64,000 nt of DNA. It comes from Methylotenera sp. RIFCSPLOWO2_02_FULL_45_14 (GTDB taxonomy: Bacteria > Pseudomonadota > Gammaproteobacteria > Burkholderiales > Methylophilaceae). The stretch spans positions 59,961-123,960 of the forward strand of contig MHBU01000027.1 of NCBI GenBank assembly GCA_001803395.1, given 5' to 3'. The notes beneath the pieces are model-generated. The model was not told where the DNA came from and made no database searches. It saw nothing but the letters and a program-made list of their open reading frames with translations. Below are positions 27,608 through 35,642 of the stretch, piece after piece. Positions within the stretch are counted from its first letter, which is position 1; each line of letters opens with the position of its first letter. Made by a program: the position numbers and the translations under genes.

Positions 27608-28135
27608 TTATGGAAATTGATATTTTGTATAAAGCGCGATCAATAAGCTCATTGCACTTGAGCGTTTTGATTGATCTGGACTTCCAAGATCAATTTTTAG
27701 ATTTCTTCTTAAGATTTCATCGTCATGTGACAAGTTGTGCACTGGATTGCTAGATAAATAGCGCCGCTCATTGTTTGCATCTGCTTTTTTCTCATAAGTG
27801 CCATTATTGTCGGCCATATCGATTCGTAAGCTTCTTAATCTATTTTGTTTGTCGTAATCAGGCATAATATTATCTGAGCGTTCTGAGCTGCTCGTTGTTG
27901 TAGATCGATCAGATGCTGTTGTTTTATATGTTTTTTCCCGCGCTATTCGCTCTCTTAATGCAGAGCTATCGATTACATTTGGTTCTAAATACAATTCAGA
28001 TTCTTTTGTATCAGCTGGGCATGACGCCTCAGAATAAATGGTTTTTCCTTTTGAGTTTTTACATTTATATATTTGGGATAAAGCAAGTTAAGGTGGAAAT
28101 GTAAGCGCGATAAATAAAATAAACTTAACAAGCAC
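27608..28135 (-). pseudogene. Broken DUF4124-like secreted protein gene
   Basis: From GTG 28135, with GGAG seven bases upstream, the frame reads a signal peptide (start, VKFILFIALTFPP) but hits TAA at codon 16 (28090-28088). The same frame then continues without another stop: LALSQIYKCKNSKGKTIYS, a DUF4124-like start with cysteines, and a 128-residue hydrophilic C-terminal part rich in Ser, Arg and Asp. The stop falls between the hydrophobic core and the cleavage region, so a full product cannot be exported. Internal TTG 27994 would drop the signal and domain. A single-base sequencing error (for example CAA read as TAA) is the alternative. Confidence 0.7.
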
Positions 28136-28331
28136 TATTATTCTCCGAATGTTTCGAATATTGTCTAACATCAAGCGATATAGCTAGCATACCTTAAGAT
28201 ACTACGAGTTTTTGTGAAATATATTTCTCTACTAGCTCGTTTGGTTAATAATATGTCCAATGCATGTTGGCTGATATTTATTATTCAAAGTAGTGAAACA
28301 ACCTCTATCCAGTGCCCAGATTCATCATCTT

Positions 28332-28342
28332 GGGCGCACCAA
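28332..28342. other. Candidate attR: repeat of tRNA-Arg 3' end
   Basis: GGGCGCACCAA matches the last bases of tRNA-Arg, is followed by A/T-rich sequence as after the real tRNA, and then by a hairpin ending in TTTT. This is the arrangement expected if an element had displaced the original tRNA end. No integrase gene is present in between. Confidence 0.35.
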
Positions 28343-28350
28343 TAAAAAAC

Positions 28351-28383
28351 AAAAGCTTACAGTTTAATCGCTGTAGGCCTTTT
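28351..28383 (+). terminator. Terminator-like hairpin
   Basis: Arms 28351-28362 and 28371-28383 with one bulged base and one G-T pair, loop of eight, ending in TTTTG. It follows the candidate attR and may be the tRNA-Arg terminator of the pre-insertion chromosome. Confidence 0.5.
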
Positions 28384-28464
28384 GTCTTTCTAGCGTTCCA
28401 TGTATAGACTGATGGGCAGACCCGCAAAAATCCTAGGTAGTTTTAATTCAAACGCCTCTTTAAC

Positions 28465-28494
28465 TTGTCTTATCGATATTTCGCTGCGTATAAT
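28465..28494 (+). promoter_or_regulatory. Promoter of the MCE operon
   Basis: TTGTCT (28465-28470), 18 bases, TATAAT (28489-28494). It lies just before AGGGGG (28503-28508), the ribosome binding site of the GTG-started first gene. Confidence 0.55.
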
Positions 28495-28516
28495 CAGATT
28501 CAAGGGGGAAAACTGA

Positions 28517-29632
28517 GTGACCGCAGCCAGCTTTCATGTTACACAGGATGGCCAAGGTAGACGCCATGTCCAGCTTTTAGGTCAGTGGTCATTGCGTGCA
28601 CCAGCGAATGATTTTGGCAAACTCAAAAAATCATTACATCCATTTTTTGTAGATACTTTCACAAAATGGGATTTACTGGAAGTAGAGCAGCTAGATGCCG
28701 CCGGTGCCTCGACCCTTTTATCGGGCTGGGGCAACAAACTTGATAGTAATGTCTCCCTCAAGCCTGAACATACAGAGCTCTTTAATACGTTAATGAGCTT
28801 AACAAGACCTCCCACCAGAAAAACTGAACTTGACTGGCTCTCGCCGTTTAATACTCTGGGCGAAGGCGTGCTTCACCTCTGGCAACATTTCACCAAGTTT
28901 ATTCATTTACTTATTTTACTTTTACTCGAAATCGCCTATTTATTTAGCCGTCCACAAGATTTTCCGTGGCGCGAATTCAGCGCTAACGTATATAAAAGTG
29001 GCGTAAATGCCTTGCCTGTAACAGCATTACTAGGCTTTATGATTGGTGTTGTCATGGGTTATTTAATGTCGAAACAACTGCATACGTTTGGCGCCGACGT
29101 TTATATTGTCAATATTTTGGGGCTTAGTATTATTCGTGAACTCGGCCCCGTGTTGATGGCGGTGTTGATTGCGGGGCGCTCAGGCTCTGCAATGACAGCG
29201 CAAATCGGCGTAATGCGTGTAACAGATGAGATTGACGCGCTCACCACTATGGGCATTTCGCGGATCTTACGGGTTGTTCTACCCAAGGTTCTAGGGCTGA
29301 CTTTTGTCGCGCCTTTACTCGTATTGTGGACATCTGGCTGGACGCTCGCTGGCGGCGCCTTTGCATCTAATTTAGAGCTAGGCATCAGCTATCACTTCTT
29401 TTTTAATTATTTACCATTAGCTGTTCAGCCCATCAACCTCACGCTCAGTTTGATTAAAGGTCTGATGTTCGGCTTTGTTGTAGCATTAGTCGCTTGCCAC
29501 TTTGGCTTGCGTATCAAACCAAATACCGAGAGCCTGAGTAATAGCACAACAAGTTCAGTGGTCACTGCGATATCTGGAGTGATTCTGGTCAATGCTGGAT
29601 TTGCAATTTTGACGCGTGGCATCGGCGTATGA
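28517..29632 (+). CDS. mlaE: STAS-domain-fused MlaE-family ABC permease
   Basis: Permease subunit of an MCE (Mla-type) lipid transporter in the inner membrane. Residues 1 to about 100 form a STAS/MlaB-like domain (LLEVEQLDAAGASTLL), followed by the MlaE permease with about five or six segments, including GFMIGVVMGYLMSKQL and RELGPVLMAVLIAGRSGSAM. So the MlaB role is carried in cis. The start is GTG 28517 with AGGGGG upstream. It overlaps the ATPase gene by four bases (ATGA). Confidence 0.9.
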   Translation: MTAASFHVTQDGQGRRHVQLLGQWSLRAPANDFGKLKKSLHPFFVDTFTKWDLLEVEQLDAAGASTLLSGWGNKLDSNVSLKPEHTELFNTLMSLTRPPTRKTELDWLSPFNTLGEGVLHLWQHFTKFIHLLILLLLEIAYLFSRPQDFPWREFSANVYKSGVNALPVTALLGFMIGVVMGYLMSKQLHTFGADVYIVNILGLSIIRELGPVLMAVLIAGRSGSAMTAQIGVMRVTDEIDALTTMGISRILRVVLPKVLGLTFVAPLLVLWTSGWTLAGGAFASNLELGISYHFFFNYLPLAVQPINLTLSLIKGLMFGFVVALVACHFGLRIKPNTESLSNSTTSSVVTAISGVILVNAGFAILTRGIGV

Positions 29633-30405
29633 GCGATAACATTCCAGATCAGGATATTATCTGTGACATACAGAATGTTTGTACGGAATTTGGTGACAAC
29701 ATTGTTCACCATCATCTCAACCTCAAAGTTAAGCGTGGTGATATCACTGCCCTAGTAGGCAGATCTGGATGCGGCAAAACTACATTATTGCGTCATATCA
29801 TAGGTCTGACCAAACCCAAAAGTGGCAATGTGCTTTTGTTCGGAGAAAATCTGCACGCAATGGAACGTGTAGCACAACGACGCCAGATGAATCGTTTTGG
29901 CGTGCTGTTTCAGCAAGGTGCCTTATTTTCAGCACTTTCCGTATTCGACAATATTGCTTTCCCGTTACGTGAACTAAAACAGTTGGATGAGTCCGTCATC
30001 TATCAATTAGTCATGCATAAGTTGGCACTGGTTGAGCTTGATCCCCGCGACGCAGATCTGCTGCCTGCCGAAATTTCAGGTGGTATGGTTAAGCGCGTGG
30101 CGCTGGCACGAGCCCTTGCTCTGGAACCGGAACTGTTGGTACTTGACGAACCCACCGCAGGACTGGATCCTGACCGTAGCCATAATTTTATCGATCTGGT
30201 TAAACAGCTCAAAAAATCTTTGGGCTTAACTGTGCTGTTTGTCACCCATGATATGGATACTCTGGCCTCACTGGCCGAACGTGTGGCTGTATTAGAGGAT
30301 AGGCACATTATTGCAGATTGTACCTTACGTGAACTGGCTGAAATTGATCATCCTTTTGTCATCAATTTTTTCCAAAGTATCCGTAGCAGGCTTGAGAGAT
30401 TATAA
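29629..30405 (+). CDS. mlaF: MlaF-family ABC transporter ATP-binding protein
   Basis: Cytoplasmic ATPase that powers the MCE transporter. Walker A GRSGCGKTT at about residues 44-52, signature EISGGMVKRVALARAL (the M in SGGM is typical of MlaF), Walker B LLVLDEPTAGLDP, and a switch histidine in FVTHDMDTL. 258 residues. Translationally coupled to the permease gene and followed six bases later by the MCE gene. Confidence 0.93.
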   Translation: MSDNIPDQDIICDIQNVCTEFGDNIVHHHLNLKVKRGDITALVGRSGCGKTTLLRHIIGLTKPKSGNVLLFGENLHAMERVAQRRQMNRFGVLFQQGALFSALSVFDNIAFPLRELKQLDESVIYQLVMHKLALVELDPRDADLLPAEISGGMVKRVALARALALEPELLVLDEPTAGLDPDRSHNFIDLVKQLKKSLGLTVLFVTHDMDTLASLAERVAVLEDRHIIADCTLRELAEIDHPFVINFFQSIRSRLERL

Positions 30406-30411
30406 TTAGTC

Positions 30412-31362
30412 ATGGAAAACCGAGCTTACGCAATTGCAGTGGGTATCTTCACCTTAGTGCTGGGAATAGGCATGGCATTTGCCTATTGGTGGATCAGTGG
30501 TTCACAGGAGACCCGCACGGCGTACACCATAAGCTCTCAATTACCTGTCACTGGTTTAAGCCCGGAAGCCACGGTTAAATTTCGTGGTGTGGATATTGGC
30601 AAGGTAACAGAAATATCCCTTGCCCCCACCTCCCAAACTACCGTCCTGATTGACATTGCAGTTGCACAAAACTTAAAGCTCAGCAGTGAAGCCTATGCTG
30701 AGCTTCGTCGACAAGGGCTAACCGGGCTTGCTTATATTGATCTGAATGATGAAAGCAATAATGCCTCTGCGCTGCCGGCTGGCAGCACCATTCTGCTTCG
30801 ACCAACTCTGGTGGACAGCCTAATGTCCAAGGGTCCGGAACTCCTTGCGCAACTTGAAGTGCTTCTGCAAAGCAGTAGTCAGCTCACAGCATCCGCTAAC
30901 CGTGTTTTGACCAATGTTGATATTCAAAAATTGAATAATACGATTGCAAATTTTGAAAAAGCATCTGAGAAAGCGCTACCAGCAATCAATTCCGCGACCA
31001 ATATGTTCAACAATGCCAATAAAATGATGTCCAACAAAAATCAAGTACAACTGGTACAAACGATAGAAAGCGCGCAACAGACTTTTGATGCTACAAGACC
31101 GCTCATCAATGAATTGAGCCTGACGACTAAAAAATTCCACCACACAACCGATCAATTTGAAATTAGCACCAACCAACTTGCCAACACATTAGGTACTGAA
31201 ACCTTACCGCAGCTACATACGCTGACCAAAAATATGAATCGAAGCATCATTCATTTCAACCAACTCATTGATGTTCTGGAAGATAATCCGCAAAGCATCA
31301 TTTTTGGAAAACCAGCTCCGCCTCCAGGACCTGGTGAAGAAGGCTTTACCAGCAAACCATGA
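30412..31362 (+). CDS. MCE-domain protein, MlaD/PqiB-like substrate-binding subunit
   Basis: Inner-membrane-anchored periplasmic protein. One N-terminal helix (about 8-27), a single MCE domain (about 38-120, with VKFRGVDIGKVTEISL), and a long predicted helical tail (about 140-290) followed by a Pro-rich end (PAPPPGPGEE). 316 residues, longer than MlaD because of the helical part, which in such proteins can extend across the periplasm. It overlaps the next gene by four bases. Confidence 0.88.
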   Translation: MENRAYAIAVGIFTLVLGIGMAFAYWWISGSQETRTAYTISSQLPVTGLSPEATVKFRGVDIGKVTEISLAPTSQTTVLIDIAVAQNLKLSSEAYAELRRQGLTGLAYIDLNDESNNASALPAGSTILLRPTLVDSLMSKGPELLAQLEVLLQSSSQLTASANRVLTNVDIQKLNNTIANFEKASEKALPAINSATNMFNNANKMMSNKNQVQLVQTIESAQQTFDATRPLINELSLTTKKFHHTTDQFEISTNQLANTLGTETLPQLHTLTKNMNRSIIHFNQLIDVLEDNPQSIIFGKPAPPPGPGEEGFTSKP

Positions 31363-31970
31363 GGATCAGAATGCGCCCTATCATTTTATTGTTAACCGGC
31401 AGCCTGATTATAAGCGGTTTAGTTGCTTGCGTTGGCGTAAACAAAATTAAACAAAATATTGTCATTTACGACTTTGGTTTATCTGTTCCAAATGAAAATA
31501 ATCAACAAATTACTTCAAAAATATTGTTAGAAGAACCCGTTGCCGCAGAATCTCTCAATCATAATAAAATTCGTTACCGCCTGAATTATCAAAACCCTGC
31601 ACGCATTTTTTTCTATACCGAGAGCCGTTGGGCAGCCAACCCTTCAGAGCTGCTTTCGAGTAAACTGAATACGTTAATCAATGTAGTCAGTAATCCTATG
31701 AACTGTAGCTTGAGACTAAAAATAGAGGCCTTTGATCACGTATTTCAAACTGCAACCATTAGTGAGGGAGTCGTTCAGTTAAGTGCATTGCTGGTAGAAA
31801 AAAAATCTAATGAAATTATTTCAAACCAACTTATTACAGCAAGTATTGCCGCATCCACACCTAATGCGCAAGGCGGAACAGCCGCACTAAATCAGGCAAG
31901 CGAAATTGCGTTAAAAAAAGCTATTGCTTGGGGAAATATGATGGCTGAGAACAATACCCTCTGCCGATAA
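31359..31970 (+). CDS. ABC-type transport auxiliary lipoprotein (PqiC-like)
   Basis: 203 residues. A signal peptide ends in the lipobox LVAC (Cys near residue 24). The rest matches the ABC_trans_aux/PqiC type by layout: a beta-rich domain with a VYDFGLSVP-like start (here IVIYDFGLSV). Probably an outer-membrane lipoprotein that receives the MCE tunnel. As the last gene of the four-gene operon, it is followed by a strong terminator. Confidence 0.8.
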   Translation: MRIRMRPIILLLTGSLIISGLVACVGVNKIKQNIVIYDFGLSVPNENNQQITSKILLEEPVAAESLNHNKIRYRLNYQNPARIFFYTESRWAANPSELLSSKLNTLINVVSNPMNCSLRLKIEAFDHVFQTATISEGVVQLSALLVEKKSNEIISNQLITASIAASTPNAQGGTAALNQASEIALKKAIAWGNMMAENNTLCR

Positions 31971-32014
31971 AACTTAAAAAGGGCATTTCATATGAAATGC
32001 CCTTTTTAAGTTTT
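31969..32014. terminator. 46-bp perfect palindrome, bidirectional terminator
   Basis: Arms 31969-31991 and 31992-32014 are perfectly complementary, with a GC core and A-run/T-run flanks. It lies between the MCE operon and the convergent tRNA-Leu gene and ends on the base complementary to the tRNA 3' A. Confidence 0.93.
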
Positions 32015-32098
32015 GGTGCCCGGGGCCGGAATCGAACCGGCACGCATTGCTGCGCGGGATTTTGAGTCCCGTGCGTCTACCAATTCCGCCACCCGGGC
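32014..32098 (-). tRNA. tRNA-Leu (CAA)
   Basis: On the minus strand the 5' GCCCGGG (32098-32092) pairs with the 3' CCCGGGC (32024-32018), followed by A and encoded CCA. The anticodon CAA is at 32064-32062, and a long variable arm typical of tRNA-Leu is present. It reads UUG codons. Confidence 0.96.
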
Positions 32099-32119
32099 TT
32101 TTTGGAATATACATTACTG

Positions 32120-32125
32120 TATAAT
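32120..32125 (+). promoter_or_regulatory. -10 box upstream of queA
   Basis: TATAAT on the plus strand, 35 bases before the queA ATG, in the short gap between divergent tRNA-Leu and queA. A -35 is not evident. Confidence 0.4.
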
Positions 32126-32137
32126 TGCAACCCCGCT

Positions 32138-32166
32138 ATTATAGCAAGCTCTTTGACTTATGCGAA
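32138..32166 (-). promoter_or_regulatory. Promoter of tRNA-Leu
   Basis: On the minus strand TTCGCA (32166-32161), 17 bases, TATAAT (32143-32138), about 40 bases before the tRNA 5' end. The -35 lies within the first codons of queA. Confidence 0.5.
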
Positions 32167-33191
32167 CCCTTGATTTCGATTTTTATTTACCTGAACACTT
32201 AATTGCGCAACATCCCACCTCTGAGCGCACCGCTAGCCGGATGTTGCATGTAAATGGCACCAATGGCAATTTAACTGATGAGGCTTTCTCAGATTTCACT
32301 AATTTTTTAAATGCGGGTGATTTGCTGGTATTTAACGACACCCGTGTGATTAAAGCTCGGCTATTTGGACACAAAGAAACAGGTGGTAATGTCGAGGTGC
32401 TTATAGAGCGCATTATTAACCAGCATGTGGTGTATGCTCACGTGCGTGCATCACGCTCACCTAAAGTTGGCAGCCGAATTAACTTGGCCAACGCTTTTGA
32501 TGTAGAAGTAACTGCGCGTCATGATGATTTATTTGAATTACATTTTTTAAGTAATAGTACAGTATTAGAATTGCTGGAAGCTCATGGCGCATTGCCTTTG
32601 CCGCCATATATCACGCATGATGCGACAACCCAAGATGAAGAACGTTACCAAACGGTTTACAGCAAGCATTTAGGCGCGATCGCCGCACCCACTGCGGGCT
32701 TACACTTTGATGATACGATGTTGGATAAAATTAGGCAAATGGGCGTTGGTATTGCCTATGTAACATTGCACGTTGGGGCGGGCACTTTTCAGCCAGTACG
32801 CGTTGACAACATTCACGACCATCAAATGCACAGTGAGCTTTACAACATACCGCAAGCAACTGTAGATATAATTACCAAAACAAAAAATCAGGGCAGAAAA
32901 GTAATGGCTATAGGTACAACCGCTATGCGCGCATTAGAAAGTGCCGCCGCAAATGGACCCTTGCAGGCAGGGGATGGTGAAACGCGCATTTTTATAACGC
33001 CTGGTTATACGTTTAAAGTGGTTGATCGTTTATTTACTAATTTTCATTTACCCAAAAGCACCCTACTCATGTTAGTGTCAGCTTTTGGTGGCGTAGAAAA
33101 TATTAAACAAGCCTACGCACACGCGATTAAGCGACAATACCGCTTTTTTAGCTATGGGGACGCGATGCTCATAGAAAAACAGCCTGATTAA
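32160..33191 (+). CDS. queA: tRNA preQ1(34) S-adenosylmethionine ribosyltransferase-isomerase
   Basis: Adds the cyclopentene ring precursor from SAM to preQ1 at tRNA position 34 in queuosine synthesis. Motifs: [13 protein letters not shown] at the start, [41 protein letters not shown] and [17 protein letters not shown]. 343 residues is normal. tgt, the usual neighbour, is not in this window. Confidence 0.97.
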   Translation: MRTLDFDFYLPEHLIAQHPTSERTASRMLHVNGTNGNLTDEAFSDFTNFLNAGDLLVFNDTRVIKARLFGHKETGGNVEVLIERIINQHVVYAHVRASRSPKVGSRINLANAFDVEVTARHDDLFELHFLSNSTVLELLEAHGALPLPPYITHDATTQDEERYQTVYSKHLGAIAAPTAGLHFDDTMLDKIRQMGVGIAYVTLHVGAGTFQPVRVDNIHDHQMHSELYNIPQATVDIITKTKNQGRKVMAIGTTAMRALESAAANGPLQAGDGETRIFITPGYTFKVVDRLFTNFHLPKSTLLMLVSAFGGVENIKQAYAHAIKRQYRFFSYGDAMLIEKQPD

Positions 33192-33294
33192 ACCGAGTGT
33201 TTCACCATTCATGGTTAAAATTCATGCAAAATTAAATGAACAATATCCGTAATATTTTGACCAACTTATCATTATCAATCAAAGAAATTTAACT

Positions 33295-34164
33295 ATGCGC
33301 ATTGCAACCACATTACTTTCTCTACTACTTTTAGGCACATTCTCAGTCGCACAGGCAGAAATTCTGCCTGAAGCGCAGCTTGGCCTCAAAATACCTCTTG
33401 CCAAAAACCCTAGCTCCCGCCCAATGACGGTGGCGTACATTCCTTTTTTCAAAAAATACTATATTGCGGATGGTGGGTTAGCGCCGATGGCTTCTGAATT
33501 TGAGGCTGCCATTTCAAAGTCTGAAATTCACGCGTATGACGAGAATGGCAAGTACATCAACTCAGCTAAGCCTGGCTATGATAATCGCTCTATTTATTTC
33601 AACCCCAACACCGACAAATTAGAAACGGTAACTTACAACATTTCGAGTGACGTTGGCTTTTCACCAAACACAGGCATCTATGCGATTGATGTTTCAGAGA
33701 ATGGGGAGGTGAAAAACACTTCAAGCGAAGTCATCCTATTTAACCCTGCATTCGGTCACTCGGGCACCATGCCAACTTACGATGCGGCAAACAACCGTTA
33801 TTTTGCTAAACAAGGCCGTAGCAATTTAGTGTTTATTGTTGACCCCAAACTACGCGAAAAAATTGGTGAAATCAGCTTGGATTTTGAAAAGGCAAAAGTA
33901 CTTCATGATGATGTGAGCGATCTTTTTGCAGCTTACACTGGCGTAAAAGGTGAGGAGCTGGTTTTACTGGATGTTGATCACAAAGCCGCTATAATTTTTG
34001 ACATCGCTGGCCATTATGTTGGAAAAAGCGAGTTACCAAAAGACCTGAAATTACGCGCAAAAAACCACTTTAACGGTTTAGGCTACGCCAACGATATGCT
34101 GTTTGTATATCACGACTCAGAAGGTGAGTTTGGCACTTATTATGGATTTAAAGTGCTGAAATAA
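33295..34164 (+). CDS. Exported protein of unknown function
   Basis: 289 residues with a clear signal peptide (MRIATTLLSLLLLGTFSVAQA, cleavage after AQA). The mature part is about 270 residues with repeated Tyr/Asp/Gly-rich segments (KKYYIADGG, EIHAYDENGKYI, TGIYAIDVSENGEV, NRYFAKQGRSNLVFIVD), spaced like blades of a beta-propeller. I do not recognise the family. It has no operon partner: queA is upstream by 100 bases and a terminator follows. Confidence 0.75.
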   Translation: MRIATTLLSLLLLGTFSVAQAEILPEAQLGLKIPLAKNPSSRPMTVAYIPFFKKYYIADGGLAPMASEFEAAISKSEIHAYDENGKYINSAKPGYDNRSIYFNPNTDKLETVTYNISSDVGFSPNTGIYAIDVSENGEVKNTSSEVILFNPAFGHSGTMPTYDAANNRYFAKQGRSNLVFIVDPKLREKIGEISLDFEKAKVLHDDVSDLFAAYTGVKGEELVLLDVDHKAAIIFDIAGHYVGKSELPKDLKLRAKNHFNGLGYANDMLFVYHDSEGEFGTYYGFKVLK

Positions 34165-34196
34165 CCCAGGTATTCAAGTGCAGCCAAGTTTAAATA

Positions 34197-34225
34197 AAAA
34201 AACCGCGATTTAAACGCGGTTTTTT
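34197..34225. terminator. Bidirectional terminator
   Basis: Stem CCGCG/CGCGG extended by A/T pairs (34197-34207 and 34215-34225), loop of seven, with T-runs on both strands, between two convergent genes. Confidence 0.9.
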
Positions 34226-34247
34226 ATTCAACAATAACTTAATTTAC

Positions 34248-34751
34248 TTATTTACCAAGCACACCAGCTAGTTTGCCAGAAGCCATGCCGAATAATGCAC
34301 CTAGCACAACTGATACTGCCACTAGTAACACTGGGTTTGACATATCCATATTTACTGTATTGCCTACTGTGCCTGCTGTTAATGCTAAACCTGCTGTTGC
34401 AGCGTAACCATACACGTTAGCCGGCACCACAGAAAGCAAGTTACAACCCGCAACAATTACTAACGGGAACACGGTTATAGCGATAATCAAAGGATTACCT
34501 AAAGCACCTAATCCAGCAAACATGCCTGAGTTTACTAAGTACAATGCAATACCAGCCATGACAGCACCAAAAATCATCCCTGCGATTGTTTTTTGCAATG
34601 CAGCACCATCGCCACCAGTGTGGAAATAGCAGCCCCAAGCGATAAAACCAACCCATACCAAAGCAGCACCAGCGAGTGGGTTAAACGCTAAAAATGCCCA
34701 CACACCTCCTAAAACAGCAATACTTAATGCTAATGCAGTTAATTTCGACAT
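34248..34751 (-). CDS. DUF1097-family membrane protein
   Basis: 167 residues from ATG 34751, six or so hydrophobic segments (for example LALSIAVLGGVWAFLAF and PLIIAITVFPLVIVAGC). The overall pattern is that of the DUF1097 (YcdZ-type) inner-membrane family, function not established. The frame runs to a TTG at 34766, but GGGAG directly upstream of ATG 34751 is its ribosome binding site and overlaps that extension. Monocistronic. Confidence 0.8.
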   Translation of the reverse strand: MSKLTALALSIAVLGGVWAFLAFNPLAGAALVWVGFIAWGCYFHTGGDGAALQKTIAGMIFGAVMAGIALYLVNSGMFAGLGALGNPLIIAITVFPLVIVAGCNLLSVVPANVYGYAATAGLALTAGTVGNTVNMDMSNPVLLVAVSVVLGALFGMASGKLAGVLGK

Positions 34752-34972
34752 ACTTTTTTCTCCCAATTTTTTTAGTTGAATAACAAGTTAATGCGAACGG
34801 CAGCGCGGACTTAGGGCAGATAAAGATGTGATAAGTTGCCCTAAAACATAAAACGCCAAGGGCATATTGAATGATTTTTGATGAAATGTAAACTTTTTTA
34901 CACTGTTTTGTTACATTTTAGACATACAAAAAATAAAGATGATGCAGAAAGCTGTAGTTTTTGATGCGGCTT

Positions 34973-35605
34973 TCAGATGTTTCTTGGCGCGTTAGTCCAG
35001 CTTTCAGAACGGCTGTAATCCCAATGTTTACGCCATGCACCTAGCACCATATTAGGATATTGCGGCTTGCCCAAACTGCCATTGTATCGACCTAGTGCAC
35101 GGTATAAATCTCCGCGTTCAATATCAATATAGTGCCTTAAAATAGTGCATCCATAACGCAAATTAGTACGCAGTAGAAATAAGTTATGGTCATTTGCACC
35201 AATACTGCGCACCCAAAATGGCATTATTTGCATAAATCCACGCGCACCTACAGATGATACCGCGTATTTTTTAAAACCACTTTCTACCTGAATTAAACCA
35301 AGCACCATTTGCGGGTCCAGCCCTGCACGGGTGGCTTCGTAGTGTAGCGTACGTAAAAAATCTTCACGGTATGCTTGATCTGGAATGCGCTTTTGAAGGC
35401 GCTGTGACATATCGCTAAGCCACGCGCTACCCTCTTCTGGCGTCGCAAAAGTCAGCATAGGCACGGCTCGATCACTGACGCTGCGTTGCATGAGTGCTTT
35501 TACACTGTTTGATAACGGCTCTTCAATCTGCGAGCCAGCAAGGCAAATATTCGAAACTAAAGCTCCGAACAATGCCAACAACCAAATTTGAATGATTTTA
35601 ATCAC
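34973..35605 (-). CDS. Lytic transglycosylase, SLT domain
   Basis: Cleaves peptidoglycan glycan strands with 1,6-anhydro product formation. A signal peptide (about 1-23, SNICLAG) and then an SLT/MltC-EmtA-like domain: the catalytic Glu is in LGLIQVESGFKKYAVSSVGARGFMQIMPF, followed by NLRYGCTILRHYID and LGRYNGS. 210 residues. It follows proS in the same direction, with a 37-base gap, a common pair in betaproteobacteria. Confidence 0.9.
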   Translation of the reverse strand: MIKIIQIWLLALFGALVSNICLAGSQIEEPLSNSVKALMQRSVSDRAVPMLTFATPEEGSAWLSDMSQRLQKRIPDQAYREDFLRTLHYEATRAGLDPQMVLGLIQVESGFKKYAVSSVGARGFMQIMPFWVRSIGANDHNLFLLRTNLRYGCTILRHYIDIERGDLYRALGRYNGSLGKPQYPNMVLGAWRKHWDYSRSESWTNAPRNI

Positions 35606-35642
35606 GCTAAAACCTCACGCCATAATCGGCATTAGGTTAATG

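Larger units (their letters stand above)
28136..28516. other. Intergenic region before the MCE operon
   Basis: No ORF. It holds the partial tRNA-Arg tail repeat, a terminator-like hairpin and the promoter for the MCE operon, each listed separately. Confidence 0.6.

Noticed and set aside
27913..28104. Hydrophobic 63-codon plus-strand frame
   Set aside because: It is the antisense of the signal peptide and start of the DUF4124-like pseudogene, which explains the open frame better.
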